Shown here one piece after another: positions 7,896 to 16,916 of a stretch of DNA of 64,000 nt. Position 1 is the first letter of the stretch, and each line of letters opens with the position of its first letter. Below the pieces are notes generated by a model. That model was not told the DNA's origin. It worked only from the letters and a program-made list of their open reading frames with translations, and did no database searches. The position numbers and the translations under genes were made by a program. This DNA is from JBBIQH01 sp964475945 (GTDB taxonomy: Archaea; Thermoproteota; Nitrososphaeria; Nitrososphaerales; Nitrosocaldaceae): the NCBI GenBank assembly GCA_964475945.1, contig CAYYYF010000005.1:10403-74402 (forward strand), read 5' to 3'.

Positions 7896-9140
7896 TTGAC
7901 ACTTGCACCCCAAGAGTTAGAGAATATTGCAAGTAGGCATGCTGCAGAGGCTATAAGGTTAGACTCACAAGGCGCAAAACCGCATGCAATACTGCACTAT
8001 CAAAGAGCAGTAGATACGCTCCTTAAACTTGTTAACCTATACCCAGACTACAAATTAAACAAGATATACATAGAGAGGGCAAAGGCTTATCAGAATAGGA
8101 TAAAGGCATTACAGGAGGCTAGAGGACTTGATAATGCTCCATCCTCTAACCAATTGGATAAAATCAGTAATGAAGGTAATGGGATGAGCAAGGTAAGCAG
8201 TAAGGATGAAGCAAATAACTCTAATTCTAGCAATGGAAATGCTAGTAGCGTTGAGATATTAAAGGCAGATTTTGAGGATCTGGTCTTGAAGGATAAACCA
8301 AATGTAAAGTGGGATGAGGTTATAGGCTTAGAGGATGCAAAGAAGGCATTAAGGGAGAGTATAATCTATCCTACTCAGAGACCAGATCTCTTCCCTCTTG
8401 GTTGGCCTAGAGGGATACTACTCTATGGCCCTCCTGGTAATGGTAAGACATTGCTTGCAGCAGCAACAGCAAGTGAGATTGAGGGTTACTTTATAAATGT
8501 TGATGCTGCATCCATGATGAGCAAATGGCTAGGAGAGGCTGAGAAGAATGTTGCAAAGCTATTCTCAATGGCAAGAAGGATAGCAAGTAAGGAGAATGTG
8601 CCAGTGATACTATTCATAGATGAGGTTGATTCATTGCTAGGAACTAGAAGTAATGAGATAGGAGGGGAGGTTAGGGTTAAGAACCAGTTTCTTACAGAAA
8701 TGGATGGTATAACTAACAAGGCTGGGAAGATGCCTCTTTATGTCATAGGTGCAACAAATAAGCCATGGAGCTTGGATTGGCCATTCCTAAGGAGGTTCCA
8801 GAAGAGGATATACGTTGGTTTACCTGACTACAATGCAAGGTTACAACTTTTCAAGTATCATACCACACAACTTAGCATAGATCCTTCCTTGAAGTTGGAA
8901 GAGTTAGCAAAGATAACAGAGGGATACTCTGCAAGTGATATCAGGGATATATGCCAAGGGGTGCAGCTTAAAGTAGTTAATGAGTTGTTTGAGAGTGGAA
9001 AGGCTTACGACGGTAATGCTAAGACAAGGAGTATAGTGATGAGTGACTTCAAGGAGATACTTAAGAATAGAAAACCAAGTGTTAGTGCGGATATGATAAA
9101 AGCATACATACGATGGACTGAGCAGTTCAAAGCCTTGTAA
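7896..9140 (+). CDS. cdvC: Vps4-like AAA ATPase CdvC
   Basis: A 414-residue AAA ATPase of the Vps4/katanin class. An N-terminal MIT domain (about residues 8-72, ASRHAAEAIRLDSQGAKPHA onward) is followed by a polar Ser/Asn-rich linker (about 73-125), then the AAA module with Walker A GPPGNGKT (about 176), Walker B ILFIDEVDSL (about 233) and a second region of homology ending WPFLRRFQKRIYVGLP. It extracts ESCRT-III subunits from polymers during cytokinesis. The start is TTG; an in-frame TAA lies immediately before it, so no longer start is possible. It belongs with the two ESCRT-III genes upstream. Confidence 0.9.
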   Translation: MTLAPQELENIASRHAAEAIRLDSQGAKPHAILHYQRAVDTLLKLVNLYPDYKLNKIYIERAKAYQNRIKALQEARGLDNAPSSNQLDKISNEGNGMSKVSSKDEANNSNSSNGNASSVEILKADFEDLVLKDKPNVKWDEVIGLEDAKKALRESIIYPTQRPDLFPLGWPRGILLYGPPGNGKTLLAAATASEIEGYFINVDAASMMSKWLGEAEKNVAKLFSMARRIASKENVPVILFIDEVDSLLGTRSNEIGGEVRVKNQFLTEMDGITNKAGKMPLYVIGATNKPWSLDWPFLRRFQKRIYVGLPDYNARLQLFKYHTTQLSIDPSLKLEELAKITEGYSASDIRDICQGVQLKVVNELFESGKAYDGNAKTRSIVMSDFKEILKNRKPSVSADMIKAYIRWTEQFKAL

Positions 9141-9195
9141 TCTCAACCAACAAATAAATAATTAATTAATTATTATTTTATTAAATAATAATGGG

Positions 9196-9657
9196 ATGCG
9201 TATAGAGCAAGAGGAGTACTACTTTAAGATCTATGATAACAATGGAGGGATAATAGCATACTTCCAGCCAGAGTATGGACAGATAGAACCTAAGGAGAGG
9301 GAGTATGAGATAATTGAGAAGATGATTAAGCATAATGATCTGGTATACTCTGGTTTACTTTACATACCGATGGTAAGATTTAACATAAGTTATGAAGGAG
9401 ATTACATGATAGATGAGATAATATCTAACTTGAGTGATGCCATTGAAAGGGTAAAGAGATGGAGGGAGTTTATAGAGAGTAATAAGGATAGGTTTGGTAT
9501 AGTTAATGCTTATGTTAGAAGGGCGCATACAGATTATGATATGCTTGCCTTACTAATATTACTAAAGTTTAGTGATGGCTTAAGGTTGAGTAAGAAGGTT
9601 ATACTTGCTACTCTTAGTGTATTCTTGGATAGTGTGATGCAAGAGGGGTTACTCTAA
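9196..9657 (+). CDS. Hypothetical protein downstream of cdvC
   Basis: A 153-residue soluble protein, 55 bp after cdvC and on the same strand. The first 75 residues look beta-rich (EYYFKIYDNNGGIIAYFQPE) and the rest helical. No catalytic or metal motif is visible and I do not recognise the family. An alternative ATG 5 bp earlier is out of frame. The position next to the cdv genes is the only hint of function. Confidence 0.5.
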   Translation: MRIEQEEYYFKIYDNNGGIIAYFQPEYGQIEPKEREYEIIEKMIKHNDLVYSGLLYIPMVRFNISYEGDYMIDEIISNLSDAIERVKRWREFIESNKDRFGIVNAYVRRAHTDYDMLALLILLKFSDGLRLSKKVILATLSVFLDSVMQEGLL

Positions 9658-9723
9658 GATGATTAGAATAATTAACTAATTATACTAATTCATATTTATA
9701 TCGTTATCTTAATATGAATCTTT

Positions 9724-9761
9724 CTGATTTTATTAGTGTACCATAAAATATTTGTAGACTC
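9724..9761 (+). promoter_or_regulatory. Conserved 38-nt 5' element, copy 1
   Basis: This stretch is identical at 37 of 38 positions to 10694-10731, which precedes the paralogous surface gene. It includes an imperfect dyad, TTTTAT-T-(A/G)GT-GT-ACC-ATAAAA. It could be a shared operator or leader. If translation starts at the upstream GTG inside the element (9736), part of it would instead encode a common N-terminus (VYHKIFVDS). It ends 25 bp before the preferred ATG. Confidence 0.45.
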
Positions 9762-9786
9762 TTCCTCTAATGATATTAGAGGAGAT

Positions 9787-10494
9787 ATGAAGGCAAAAGC
9801 AGCTGCAGTAATACTGCTACTATTAGCAGCAGGATACAATGTATACGCTGATGGCTCTGGTAATGATGGTAATGGCATAGGTCAGATAAGCACGTATCAT
9901 TTCAATAACAGAGAAGAATTACTTGATGCAGTTAGGAATGCATTATCCGATACAGGATTAAGTGATGAAGATATTAATAATATAATGAGTAGTGTAGATG
10001 ATGATTTATTGAATAGATTACCATCAGCAGGAGTAATAATACTAAATATTCGCCATGGCAGCCTATATACTTTAGGTGTAGTACTACCACATGAACCCCC
10101 GTTGAATATAGGAGATCAGATACAAGCGGTAATATTCTACTCAACATTAGGTGATGAAGACGCTCCAACTATAAACGATATACATGTATATGCAGTACCT
10201 CCAAGTGGAGGACATAACCATATTCAAAGATACGAATGGGTAGGTTATCCGGAGAATCTCAGTGCGCCAGATCCCTTCTTCTGGGTTAGTAATCCATTAA
10301 CTATAGATGAGGTTGGCATATGGCACGTGGTGCTTGACTATGGCTATAGGACTATTGGCATGAACCAATCCTATGAAATAATAATAACCTTAGAGACAGG
10401 ATTCAATGTTGTACCAGAGAGTATAATAGGCACATTAGGTGTACTAGCGAGTTCATTTGCTGTAATAGCATATAAATTAAGGAGAGTAAATTAA
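9787..10494 (+). CDS. Secreted surface protein with CTERM-like anchor
   Basis: A protein of 235 residues from the preferred ATG (252 if a GTG at 9736 is used). The ATG is preferred because it starts directly with a signal peptide (MKAKAAAVILLLLAAGYNVYA). The exported domain is paralogous to the C-terminal third of the next gene: both contain a helical segment (LSDEDINNIM here, LSDSEVNTII there), LPHEPPLN/MPHDPPLN, INDIHVYA, and PDPFFWVSNPL. It ends with VPESIIG, a hydrophobic helix and YKLRRVN, a PEF-CTERM-like archaeosortase tail. Its function is unknown; it is probably anchored at the S-layer side of the membrane. Confidence 0.6.
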   Translation: MKAKAAAVILLLLAAGYNVYADGSGNDGNGIGQISTYHFNNREELLDAVRNALSDTGLSDEDINNIMSSVDDDLLNRLPSAGVIILNIRHGSLYTLGVVLPHEPPLNIGDQIQAVIFYSTLGDEDAPTINDIHVYAVPPSGGHNHIQRYEWVGYPENLSAPDPFFWVSNPLTIDEVGIWHVVLDYGYRTIGMNQSYEIIITLETGFNVVPESIIGTLGVLASSFAVIAYKLRRVN

Positions 10495-10693
10495 TAAAAC
10501 TAATATAATATTTTATTTATTTTATTTATTTTACTTATCATTTAATTACTCTTGTCTGTAGTTAATGGCTATTATAAACGTATCAAGGAATATTAAAAAT
10601 ATAAAATCTTCTTAACCCATTATTAATGATCACCCCACAGGGATATTTCCTTTAGTACATTGATAAAATAATAGCAAAATATTATAAAATTTC

Positions 10694-10731
10694 CTGATTT
10701 TATTGGTGTACCATAAAATATTTGTAGACTC
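10694..10731 (+). promoter_or_regulatory. Conserved 38-nt 5' element, copy 2
   Basis: Second copy of the element at 9724-9761, differing at one base. Here the dyad is closer to perfect (TTTTAT-T-GGT-GT-ACC-ATAAAA). It lies 25 bp before the preferred ATG at 10757, the same spacing as copy 1. The equal spacing to both genes supports a shared regulatory or leader role. Confidence 0.45.
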
Positions 10732-10756
10732 CTCCATAATAGAGGTCAGAGCGGAT

Positions 10757-13087
10757 ATGAAAGCAGGTACGAGGACTATAACCTCAATAGCTACAATAAC
10801 ACTGCTACTCTCGTTATTAGCAGTAGGAGTAGGATATAATGTATATGCAATAAACTATAGACCAATAGAGTTTATATACGGTGCAGATGGAGTAAATCTA
10901 CAATTCCCCTATGGTATAGTAGTGGATAATGAAGGGAGAGTTATAGTAAGTGATACTGCAGCGCAGAAGATATACATATTTAAGAAGATAGATGATGGGT
11001 GGAGGCTACTAGGCTCAATCGATAGAAGATCTGCTGTAGATCTAGGTATAAATGGTTATGGTAATCTAGTAGTATTGACACATGTACACCCAGAAGGTGC
11101 TATATACATATACAGACTGACTTATGATGATGCTGGAATACTCATTAATGCAGAGATAATAAGTGAATTACAAAGTGTAGAGGATGGAAATGTAAGATTC
11201 ATGTTTCCACATGGACTTGCTGCTTACCAACTTAGACATAGGCACGGAGCCGTAACTATGGAGCATAACCTTATATTCATCGGGGATAATCAGAGTAAAA
11301 GAGTACAGGTATATGAGGTAATAAATAATAGAATAATACACCAATTCTCCTTCGATAATCAGTATGTATATGACGCAGCTGGTAATCAGATAGGTAACGT
11401 TGGAGGTGAGGCTTTAAACAGCAGTATCCATGATGTGAAGGTGCTTACTAATCATAACAATACCAAGACGTACATCATGGTAGCATACAAGAATGGGGTT
11501 ATAGGGGTATATGGCATGGACTATATGGAAGGAACAGTAAGTAAAGTTCTTAACATAGGAGGTCATGGTACTGACTTAGGCTACTTCAACGAACCTAGAG
11601 GGGTTGCATATGATAGGGATAACGATCTTCTAATAGTAAGTGATAACCTTAACCATAGATTACAAGCATTCAACTTCTCTGAGCTACGTGATGGTATAAA
11701 CGAACCAGTATTCTACTACGGTTCTGGTATTGCTGGTAGTGAGGAGAGACAGTTGAATACCCCAAGAAAGATTGCATTACACGATAATAAATTGTATGTA
11801 GCAGATGGCAGCAATGGAAGGATAGTAGTACTTACATTGGATGAAAGTATACCTAGAGATGTAGATGAACCTAGGATAGAACCTCTAGAGCCCAGTCAGT
11901 GGTATAGATTCTCAAATCATAGAGAGATGTTCGAGATAGTAGGGAGGTTAGCATATACGAAGATGATTGAACAAGGGGTAGATGAGTATGTAGCTACTAG
12001 AATAGCGTTAGAGATACCTGCTAAGGCATTGGAGTATGTACTCAACTATATAAGGACGTTACCAAATGATGCAAGACTGAATATACCATGGGCTAGCAGC
12101 CTCAAAGGTGATCTTGTGATAGTTAACGATGTTATATTCAATGCAGGTTGCACAATAGGCAAGCCAGGATCCACGGGTATAAATGATCCAAGGAACTATC
12201 ATGACCCACCAGTACTTGTAGGAGATACCCTATACTGCTCTACTATGGCTATAGTGAAGTATGGCTCAGACTCAACTATAGGAGTGAATAGTGTAACTGC
12301 ATACTTCGTAGACCCAGATGACATGGTAAGAGATGTCTACTATGTAGATAGTGATGGTTTCCATACAGGTATACGCAACATGTCTATAGATAGCAGTAGT
12401 AGATTATTCTATCTCCCATTTGCAATAGATATAGATAAGGAAGGTACTTGGACCCTGATAAATAAATACAACAATGCAGATGGTGAGGTTACACGCATAG
12501 AGGTACAGTTCTATGTAGGTTCTACATACTCATTTAATAGTAGTAGTGAGTTACTTAACTCAATAAGGAATGGATTATCTAATGCAGGGTTAAGTGATAG
12601 TGAGGTTAATACTATAATTAATAGTATAGATGTATCTCAACTACCAGCTCAAGGTACAATAACATTAAAGATAGAGATAGGTAGTGCATATGCCTTGGGT
12701 ATTATAATGCCACATGATCCTCCATTGAACCCTGGAGAGCAGATACGAGTACTGGTTCTATATGCTAGCTTAGGTTCTCCAGTAACAATAAACGATCTCC
12801 ATGTCTATGCTATAACACCAAGTAATAATACAGTTCCTATACAGGATTGGAACTGGTATCCTGGAAATATACCCGATCCCTTCTTCTGGATAAGCAATCC
12901 AATAACTGTAAATGAGCCTGGAACATGGCAGATAATATCAGACTTTACCACAAGTGATGGTAATACATCTTCTGTAGTACTAACCCTAGAGTCTACATTT
13001 GGAGTTATACCAGAGAATATATTAGGTGCAGTAGGAGTAGTAGGGAGTTCATTAGTTATATTAGCATACAAGTTAAGAAGAAGATAA
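10757..13087 (+). CDS. NHL/beta-propeller surface protein with CTERM-like anchor
   Basis: A protein of about 776 residues from the preferred ATG (794 from TTG at 10703). Signal peptide ends at NVYA. Residues about 30-370 carry NHL-type propeller repeats (LQFPYGIVVDNEGRVIVSDT, LGYFNEPRGVAYDRDNDLLI, LNTPRKIALHDNKLYVADGS). A middle domain of about 200 residues follows, then a C-terminal domain paralogous to the preceding gene (PHDPPLN, INDLHVYA, PDPFFWISNP). It ends IPENILG, hydrophobic helix, YKLRRR, matching a CTERM-like sorting signal. Propellers of this type bind ligands or proteins at the cell surface; the ligand is unknown. Confidence 0.65.
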   Translation: MKAGTRTITSIATITLLLSLLAVGVGYNVYAINYRPIEFIYGADGVNLQFPYGIVVDNEGRVIVSDTAAQKIYIFKKIDDGWRLLGSIDRRSAVDLGINGYGNLVVLTHVHPEGAIYIYRLTYDDAGILINAEIISELQSVEDGNVRFMFPHGLAAYQLRHRHGAVTMEHNLIFIGDNQSKRVQVYEVINNRIIHQFSFDNQYVYDAAGNQIGNVGGEALNSSIHDVKVLTNHNNTKTYIMVAYKNGVIGVYGMDYMEGTVSKVLNIGGHGTDLGYFNEPRGVAYDRDNDLLIVSDNLNHRLQAFNFSELRDGINEPVFYYGSGIAGSEERQLNTPRKIALHDNKLYVADGSNGRIVVLTLDESIPRDVDEPRIEPLEPSQWYRFSNHREMFEIVGRLAYTKMIEQGVDEYVATRIALEIPAKALEYVLNYIRTLPNDARLNIPWASSLKGDLVIVNDVIFNAGCTIGKPGSTGINDPRNYHDPPVLVGDTLYCSTMAIVKYGSDSTIGVNSVTAYFVDPDDMVRDVYYVDSDGFHTGIRNMSIDSSSRLFYLPFAIDIDKEGTWTLINKYNNADGEVTRIEVQFYVGSTYSFNSSSELLNSIRNGLSNAGLSDSEVNTIINSIDVSQLPAQGTITLKIEIGSAYALGIIMPHDPPLNPGEQIRVLVLYASLGSPVTINDLHVYAITPSNNTVPIQDWNWYPGNIPDPFFWISNPITVNEPGTWQIISDFTTSDGNTSSVVLTLESTFGVIPENILGAVGVVGSSLVILAYKLRRR

Positions 13088-13187
13088 GTACAATAGTAGA
13101 TAAATCCAATACTATTTTTTACTTTTAACCATAATAATCAAGTAAAAATTATATATAATATAAGCCTCCTTATATACAGAGGTTTAG

Positions 13188-13993
13188 ATGATGGGTCTAG
13201 AATTAAGGTTCGTACTAATAATTACTATTATCAGCACAATATTATTGCCTATATCATACGCATATGCAACCCATACATCTATACCAGTATTGGAGAGTTT
13301 AGATTACTATATAGCTGGTAATGAGTATGATCTCCATGGTGTTATACTATATACAATAATCAACCTACAGGTGATGTATTGGTAGAGGTGAATATAATGG
13401 CGCCAGATAATAGTATGATAAGGGAGTATGTAAGAAGTAGTAGTGATGGCTCATTTAGGTTTAGATTTATACCAGAGATACCAGGTTACTATACACTAAC
13501 TGTAATAAGTCAATGTAGGGATGTGCATAGAGACATATGTACTTATCAGAGCAGTAGCATGCAGATACTTGTATTGAAGGAGTTTAAGAAGGATATATGC
13601 CTAGATGATGGTGAGTGTATAGGCGAATTATATGCTAGAACCTTATCTACAAGCATAGATGATGCTACATTATATCCAGATGAGAAGATGCTAAGTTTAA
13701 GGTTAAATACTAGTAACAATAATAATGCATATATACTACTATTTATCCCAAGAGAGATTATAGATTCTTCAGATAGCCTAATCATTAGGACCGATGACTC
13801 GAGTATAGAGTACAAGGAAGCTGTAGATGATAATTTTAGAGTATTAGAGATTACCCTTGAACAATCAACTAGCAGTATACAGATTGATATAATAGGGACA
13901 TATGCTATACCAGAATTTGGATATCCTATAATAATCCTGATTATCTCTACTTTAACATTATTAATTACTAATAGAAGATATCTGCTCATTTAA
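13188..13993 (+). pseudogene. Secreted PEFG-CTERM protein interrupted by a frameshift
   Basis: The first frame (13188-13385) gives a signal peptide (ending ISYAYA) and the start of an exported domain (IPVLESLDYYIAGNEYDLHG), then runs out of frame. The second frame reads on from about 13345 as NQPTGDVLVEVNIMAPDN, a carboxypeptidase-regulatory/Ig-like strand pattern, through to IPEFGYP, a hydrophobic helix and NRRYLLI, a true PEFG-type sorting tail. The break lies near 13345-13360, at ACAATAATCAACC, where loss of one A from a run would explain it. It may be a real mutation or a sequencing error, since both halves otherwise look intact. Confidence 0.6.
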
Positions 13994-14011
13994 TCATCTA
14001 ATAATAATAAT

Positions 14012-14677
14012 TTAAACCTTCCTATCTATGAAGTGCATCTTACTAACCTTATAGTAGATAACCTCTCCTCTCCTCTCTATGACAGCCATTATAGGTTCCT
14101 TACCCATGTTACTTATCTGCTCAACCATATTGCTTAAGGTATCTATCTTAACCTCCCTACCTTCGTTAAGAGCAAACACTACATACTTTGCTGCCTTACT
14201 GTTATAATCACCCCTATCATATACTCTAAAGTCGTTGGTGAACCCAAAACCCTCTCTAACAACATATCCTCTACTCCTTAGATCTTTATATATGAGAAAC
14301 TTTATCCATGAAGAGTTATCATGCTTTAATGCCTCATCAACAAGACCATCAAATGTTAATATCCTACCATTCTTATCTTTAATACTTATCTTGTTGTTAT
14401 AGAGAAGGTATAATGCCTCATACATCTGCAGATAGTAGCCTTCCTTACCCTCTTCTTTATATCCATAACCTCTTCTTGCTAGTTCATCTATGCTACCCTT
14501 ACTACTTACTATAACCTTTCCATCATCTAACAATTCTCCCTGTATGGACTGATTTACTATCTCATCATCTTTAGAGTATACATTACTTGACTCATAATCC
14601 CTCTCTGCTCTATCCTCCTCTATCATAACCCTCTTACCTTCATTATTATCATCCATACCCTTGCCTCTCTTAACCAT
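14012..14677 (-). CDS. endA: tRNA-splicing endonuclease (EndA-like) lacking the usual catalytic His
   Basis: A 221-residue protein. The N-terminal 60 or so residues are acidic and low complexity. The C-terminal catalytic-type domain (about 115-215) contains FLIYKDLRSRGYVVREGFGF and NDFRVYDRG, with the catalytic Tyr in VYDRG and a candidate catalytic Lys in MGKEPIMAVI. In the family, HSKYLV carries the catalytic His; here the aligned stretch is SKAAKYVV, with no His. It may be a structural partner subunit or use a different residue. It is divergent from the L10e gene with about 35 bp between the starts. Confidence 0.75.
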   Translation of the reverse strand: MVKRGKGMDDNNEGKRVMIEEDRAERDYESSNVYSKDDEIVNQSIQGELLDDGKVIVSSKGSIDELARRGYGYKEEGKEGYYLQMYEALYLLYNNKISIKDKNGRILTFDGLVDEALKHDNSSWIKFLIYKDLRSRGYVVREGFGFTNDFRVYDRGDYNSKAAKYVVFALNEGREVKIDTLSNMVEQISNMGKEPIMAVIERRGEVIYYKVSKMHFIDRKV

Positions 14678-14713
14678 AACGATTAAATCCTATAATGATA
14701 ATTTAAGTATTCT

Positions 14714-15223
14714 ATGAAAGGTAGGAATTATAGGGCTGCAGTAGGTATGCCTTATGCTAGAAAGGAGTATATAGCAGGTGTACCTCAACCAAAGATAGCC
14801 AAGTTTACTGGAGGAACACCAAATAATTATGAATACAAGGTTATGCTTGTCTCAGATGATACAAGAGCACAGGTAAGGCATAATGCATTGGAGGCAGCAA
14901 GGGTTGCAGCAAACAAGGTTATGCAGAGGGTAGGTGAGAGCTCATTCTTCAGTATATTAAAGGTATACCCTCATGTAGTGCTTAGAGAGAATAAGATGAT
15001 AGCAGCTGCTGGTGCAGATAGATTGCAGGAGGGTATGAGGAGAGCATTCGGTAAACCTATAGGCCTAGCAGCAAGGATAGATAATGGAGATGTTATAATG
15101 GAGATACATGTAAATGCTCAGAATGTTAATACTGCCAAAGAGGCATTGCATGTAGCATCAAGCAAATTGCCTATAAAGACAAAGATAGTCGTTGAGAATC
15201 TAGCAAAGCAACAGGCAGCATAA
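14714..15223 (+). CDS. rpl10e: 50S ribosomal protein L10e (uL16 family)
   Basis: A 169-residue full-length archaeal L10e/uL16. Recognised from RAAVGMPYARKEYIAGVPQP, RVAANKVMQRVGESSFFSIL, and KVYPHVVLRENKM through AGADRLQEGMRRAFGKPIG. It binds 23S rRNA near the peptidyl-transferase centre and the tRNA acceptor ends. The leader is very short after a TATAATGA stretch (about 14690-14697), consistent with leaderless transcription. It precedes the GTPase-like gene by about 20 bp. Confidence 0.95.
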   Translation: MKGRNYRAAVGMPYARKEYIAGVPQPKIAKFTGGTPNNYEYKVMLVSDDTRAQVRHNALEAARVAANKVMQRVGESSFFSILKVYPHVVLRENKMIAAAGADRLQEGMRRAFGKPIGLAARIDNGDVIMEIHVNAQNVNTAKEALHVASSKLPIKTKIVVENLAKQQAA

Positions 15224-15242
15224 ATATTCTTGTATAAATACT

Positions 15243-16583
15243 ATGAAAGATAAAGTGCGTAATGCAATAATAATTGGTGCTGCTGGTAGAGACTTCCATA
15301 ACTTTAACGTATTCTTTAGAGATAATCCTAGATACAGGGTTGTAGCATTCACTGCTGCCCAGATACCTTACATAGAGAATAGGGTTTACCCTAAGGAGCT
15401 TGCAGGAGAACTATACAATGATGGTATACCAATATACCCAGAGCATATGCTTGAGGAGTTGATAATCAAGTATGATGTTAATGAGGCATTCTTCTCATAC
15501 AGTGATGTATCACATGAGCATGTTATGCATATTGCATCTAGAGTACTTGCATGTGGAGCATCTTTCACACTTCTAGGCATGAACGATACGCAACTAGAAG
15601 CAAACAAGCCTGTTATTGCTGTCACAGCAACTAGGACAGGTGCAGGGAAGAGCACTATAGCAAGGCTTGTAGCAGATACTGCTAGAAGGAAGGGTTTAAG
15701 GGTAGGTATAGTTAGGCATCCCATGCCATACCAGGAGTTTAAACCTGTACAGCATATAAAGAGTATAGAGGATCTTAATGGGTTAACCCTTGAGGAGGAG
15801 GAAGAGTATATAGCATATCTGGAAGATGGTTATAGTGTATATGCAGGTGTAGATTACATGCAGGTACTTAAAGAGGTTGAGAGCAATGCAGATATAATAG
15901 TATGGGATGGAGGGAACAATGACCTTCCATTCTTCAAACCTGATCATACTATAGTTGTTACAGATGCATTAAGGCAAGGACATGAGTTAAGGTATCATCC
16001 TGGTGAGGCTAATCTAAGATCTGCAGATACTATAGTTATAAGCAAGGCTAATCTAGCAGGTAAGGATGTATTAGATAATGTAATTAATACATGCAAAAGT
16101 GTTAATAATAAAGCAAGGATATTCCTTGTATCATTACATACTACGCTTGATGATAATTACACTGATACTATAAGAGGGAAGAGGGTAGCAGTGGTTGAGG
16201 ATGCGCCAACAGTAACACATGGGGAGATGAGTCATTCCCTAGGCATGCTTGTTGCTAAGATGCTTAACTGCATAGTAGTTGATGGTAAGAGCTATGCTAA
16301 AGGTTCTATAAGGGATACATATGAAAAGTATCCATGGATTAAAGATATAATACCAGCCCTTGGATACTCTAGAGAACAGTTAAGTGATCTACAGGATACT
16401 TTAAACTCCATAGACTGTGATTATATTATAGTTGGTACGCCAGCAGATATAACAAGAAGGTTAGTACTTAACAAACGAGTAGTTAGGTTAAAGGTAATTG
16501 CAGATGATTACATTCCTGAGCAGAGGTTTAAGGATTACCTTGAGGATATAATAGATGATCTTATAAGCAAGCATAATGGTTAA
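15243..16583 (+). CDS. Cyclic 2,3-diphosphoglycerate synthetase-like P-loop protein
   Basis: A 446-residue protein. Residues 1-115 form a Rossmann-type region (NAIIIGAAGRDFHNFNVFF). A P-loop domain then starts at VTATRTGAGKSTIARLV (about residue 126), with a later IIVWDGGNNDLPFF and VTDALRQGHELRYHPGEANL. These are hallmarks of the cyclic 2,3-diphosphoglycerate synthetase family, which makes a thermoprotective compatible solute in some archaea. Many homologues lie outside producers and their activity is not established, so the exact reaction is uncertain. It follows L10e by 20 bp and is probably cotranscribed. Confidence 0.75.
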   Translation: MKDKVRNAIIIGAAGRDFHNFNVFFRDNPRYRVVAFTAAQIPYIENRVYPKELAGELYNDGIPIYPEHMLEELIIKYDVNEAFFSYSDVSHEHVMHIASRVLACGASFTLLGMNDTQLEANKPVIAVTATRTGAGKSTIARLVADTARRKGLRVGIVRHPMPYQEFKPVQHIKSIEDLNGLTLEEEEEYIAYLEDGYSVYAGVDYMQVLKEVESNADIIVWDGGNNDLPFFKPDHTIVVTDALRQGHELRYHPGEANLRSADTIVISKANLAGKDVLDNVINTCKSVNNKARIFLVSLHTTLDDNYTDTIRGKRVAVVEDAPTVTHGEMSHSLGMLVAKMLNCIVVDGKSYAKGSIRDTYEKYPWIKDIIPALGYSREQLSDLQDTLNSIDCDYIIVGTPADITRRLVLNKRVVRLKVIADDYIPEQRFKDYLEDIIDDLISKHNG

Positions 16584-16619
16584 TGTTAATATAGGAATTA
16601 ATTTTAATTACTCAATCAT

Positions 16620-16697
16620 GCGGTGGTCGTCTAGTTTGGTCTAGGACATCAGCCTGCCACGCTGGTAACCCGGGTTCAAATCCCGGCCACCGCACCA
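16620..16697 (+). tRNA. tRNA-Gly (GCC)
   Basis: A full cloverleaf. The acceptor GCGGTGG pairs with CCACCGC (16687-16693), discriminator A at 16694, and a genomically encoded CCA at 16695-16697. The anticodon arm is TCAGC-CTGCCAC-GCTGG, with anticodon GCC. The T arm is CCGGG-TTCAAAT-CCCGG. No intron is seen. It marks the left border of a region full of broken genes, so its 3' end is a plausible integration site. Confidence 0.95.
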
Positions 16698-16699
16698 CT

Positions 16700-16782
16700 A
16701 TCCTATAGTAGTATGAACCATTTGATAGAACAAGTCTTATATCTGGATACAATTCCTTCAATTCAGTTAAGGCATTGTTCAT
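16700..16782 (-). pseudogene. Scrap of an MNT-type nucleotidyltransferase
   Basis: Translating the minus strand from an ATG at 16782 gives MNNALTELKELYPDIRLVL, then SNGSYYY. This matches the first strands of small nucleotidyltransferases of toxin-antitoxin type, where the next residues should be LFGSYARG with a catalytic GS. Only about 28 codons remain and the frame runs into the 3' end of tRNA-Gly. A degraded fragment; identification is by pattern only. The rest of 16783-16916 shows nothing I can name. Confidence 0.35.
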
Positions 16783-16916
16783 ATCATATTCGTTAGAGTA
16801 ACATTATCAATGTAGTTGTATACAAATCTACATGCTTCTAATTAGAATCTAATCTGTTTATGTATATGCTATTAGGATATAGTCTATACTTGTAGTTTAA
16901 ATTCATGAGAATAATT

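Noticed and set aside
9736..9786. Upstream GTG start adding VYHKIFVDSS to the surface protein
   Set aside because: It would place acidic residues before the signal peptide. Still possible since the paralogue keeps the same frame, so it is noted in the feature rather than used.
10505..10540. TTTTATTTA-type repeat after the first surface gene
   Set aside because: Simple AT-rich sequence typical of intergenic regions; at most a T-rich terminator, with no further structure.
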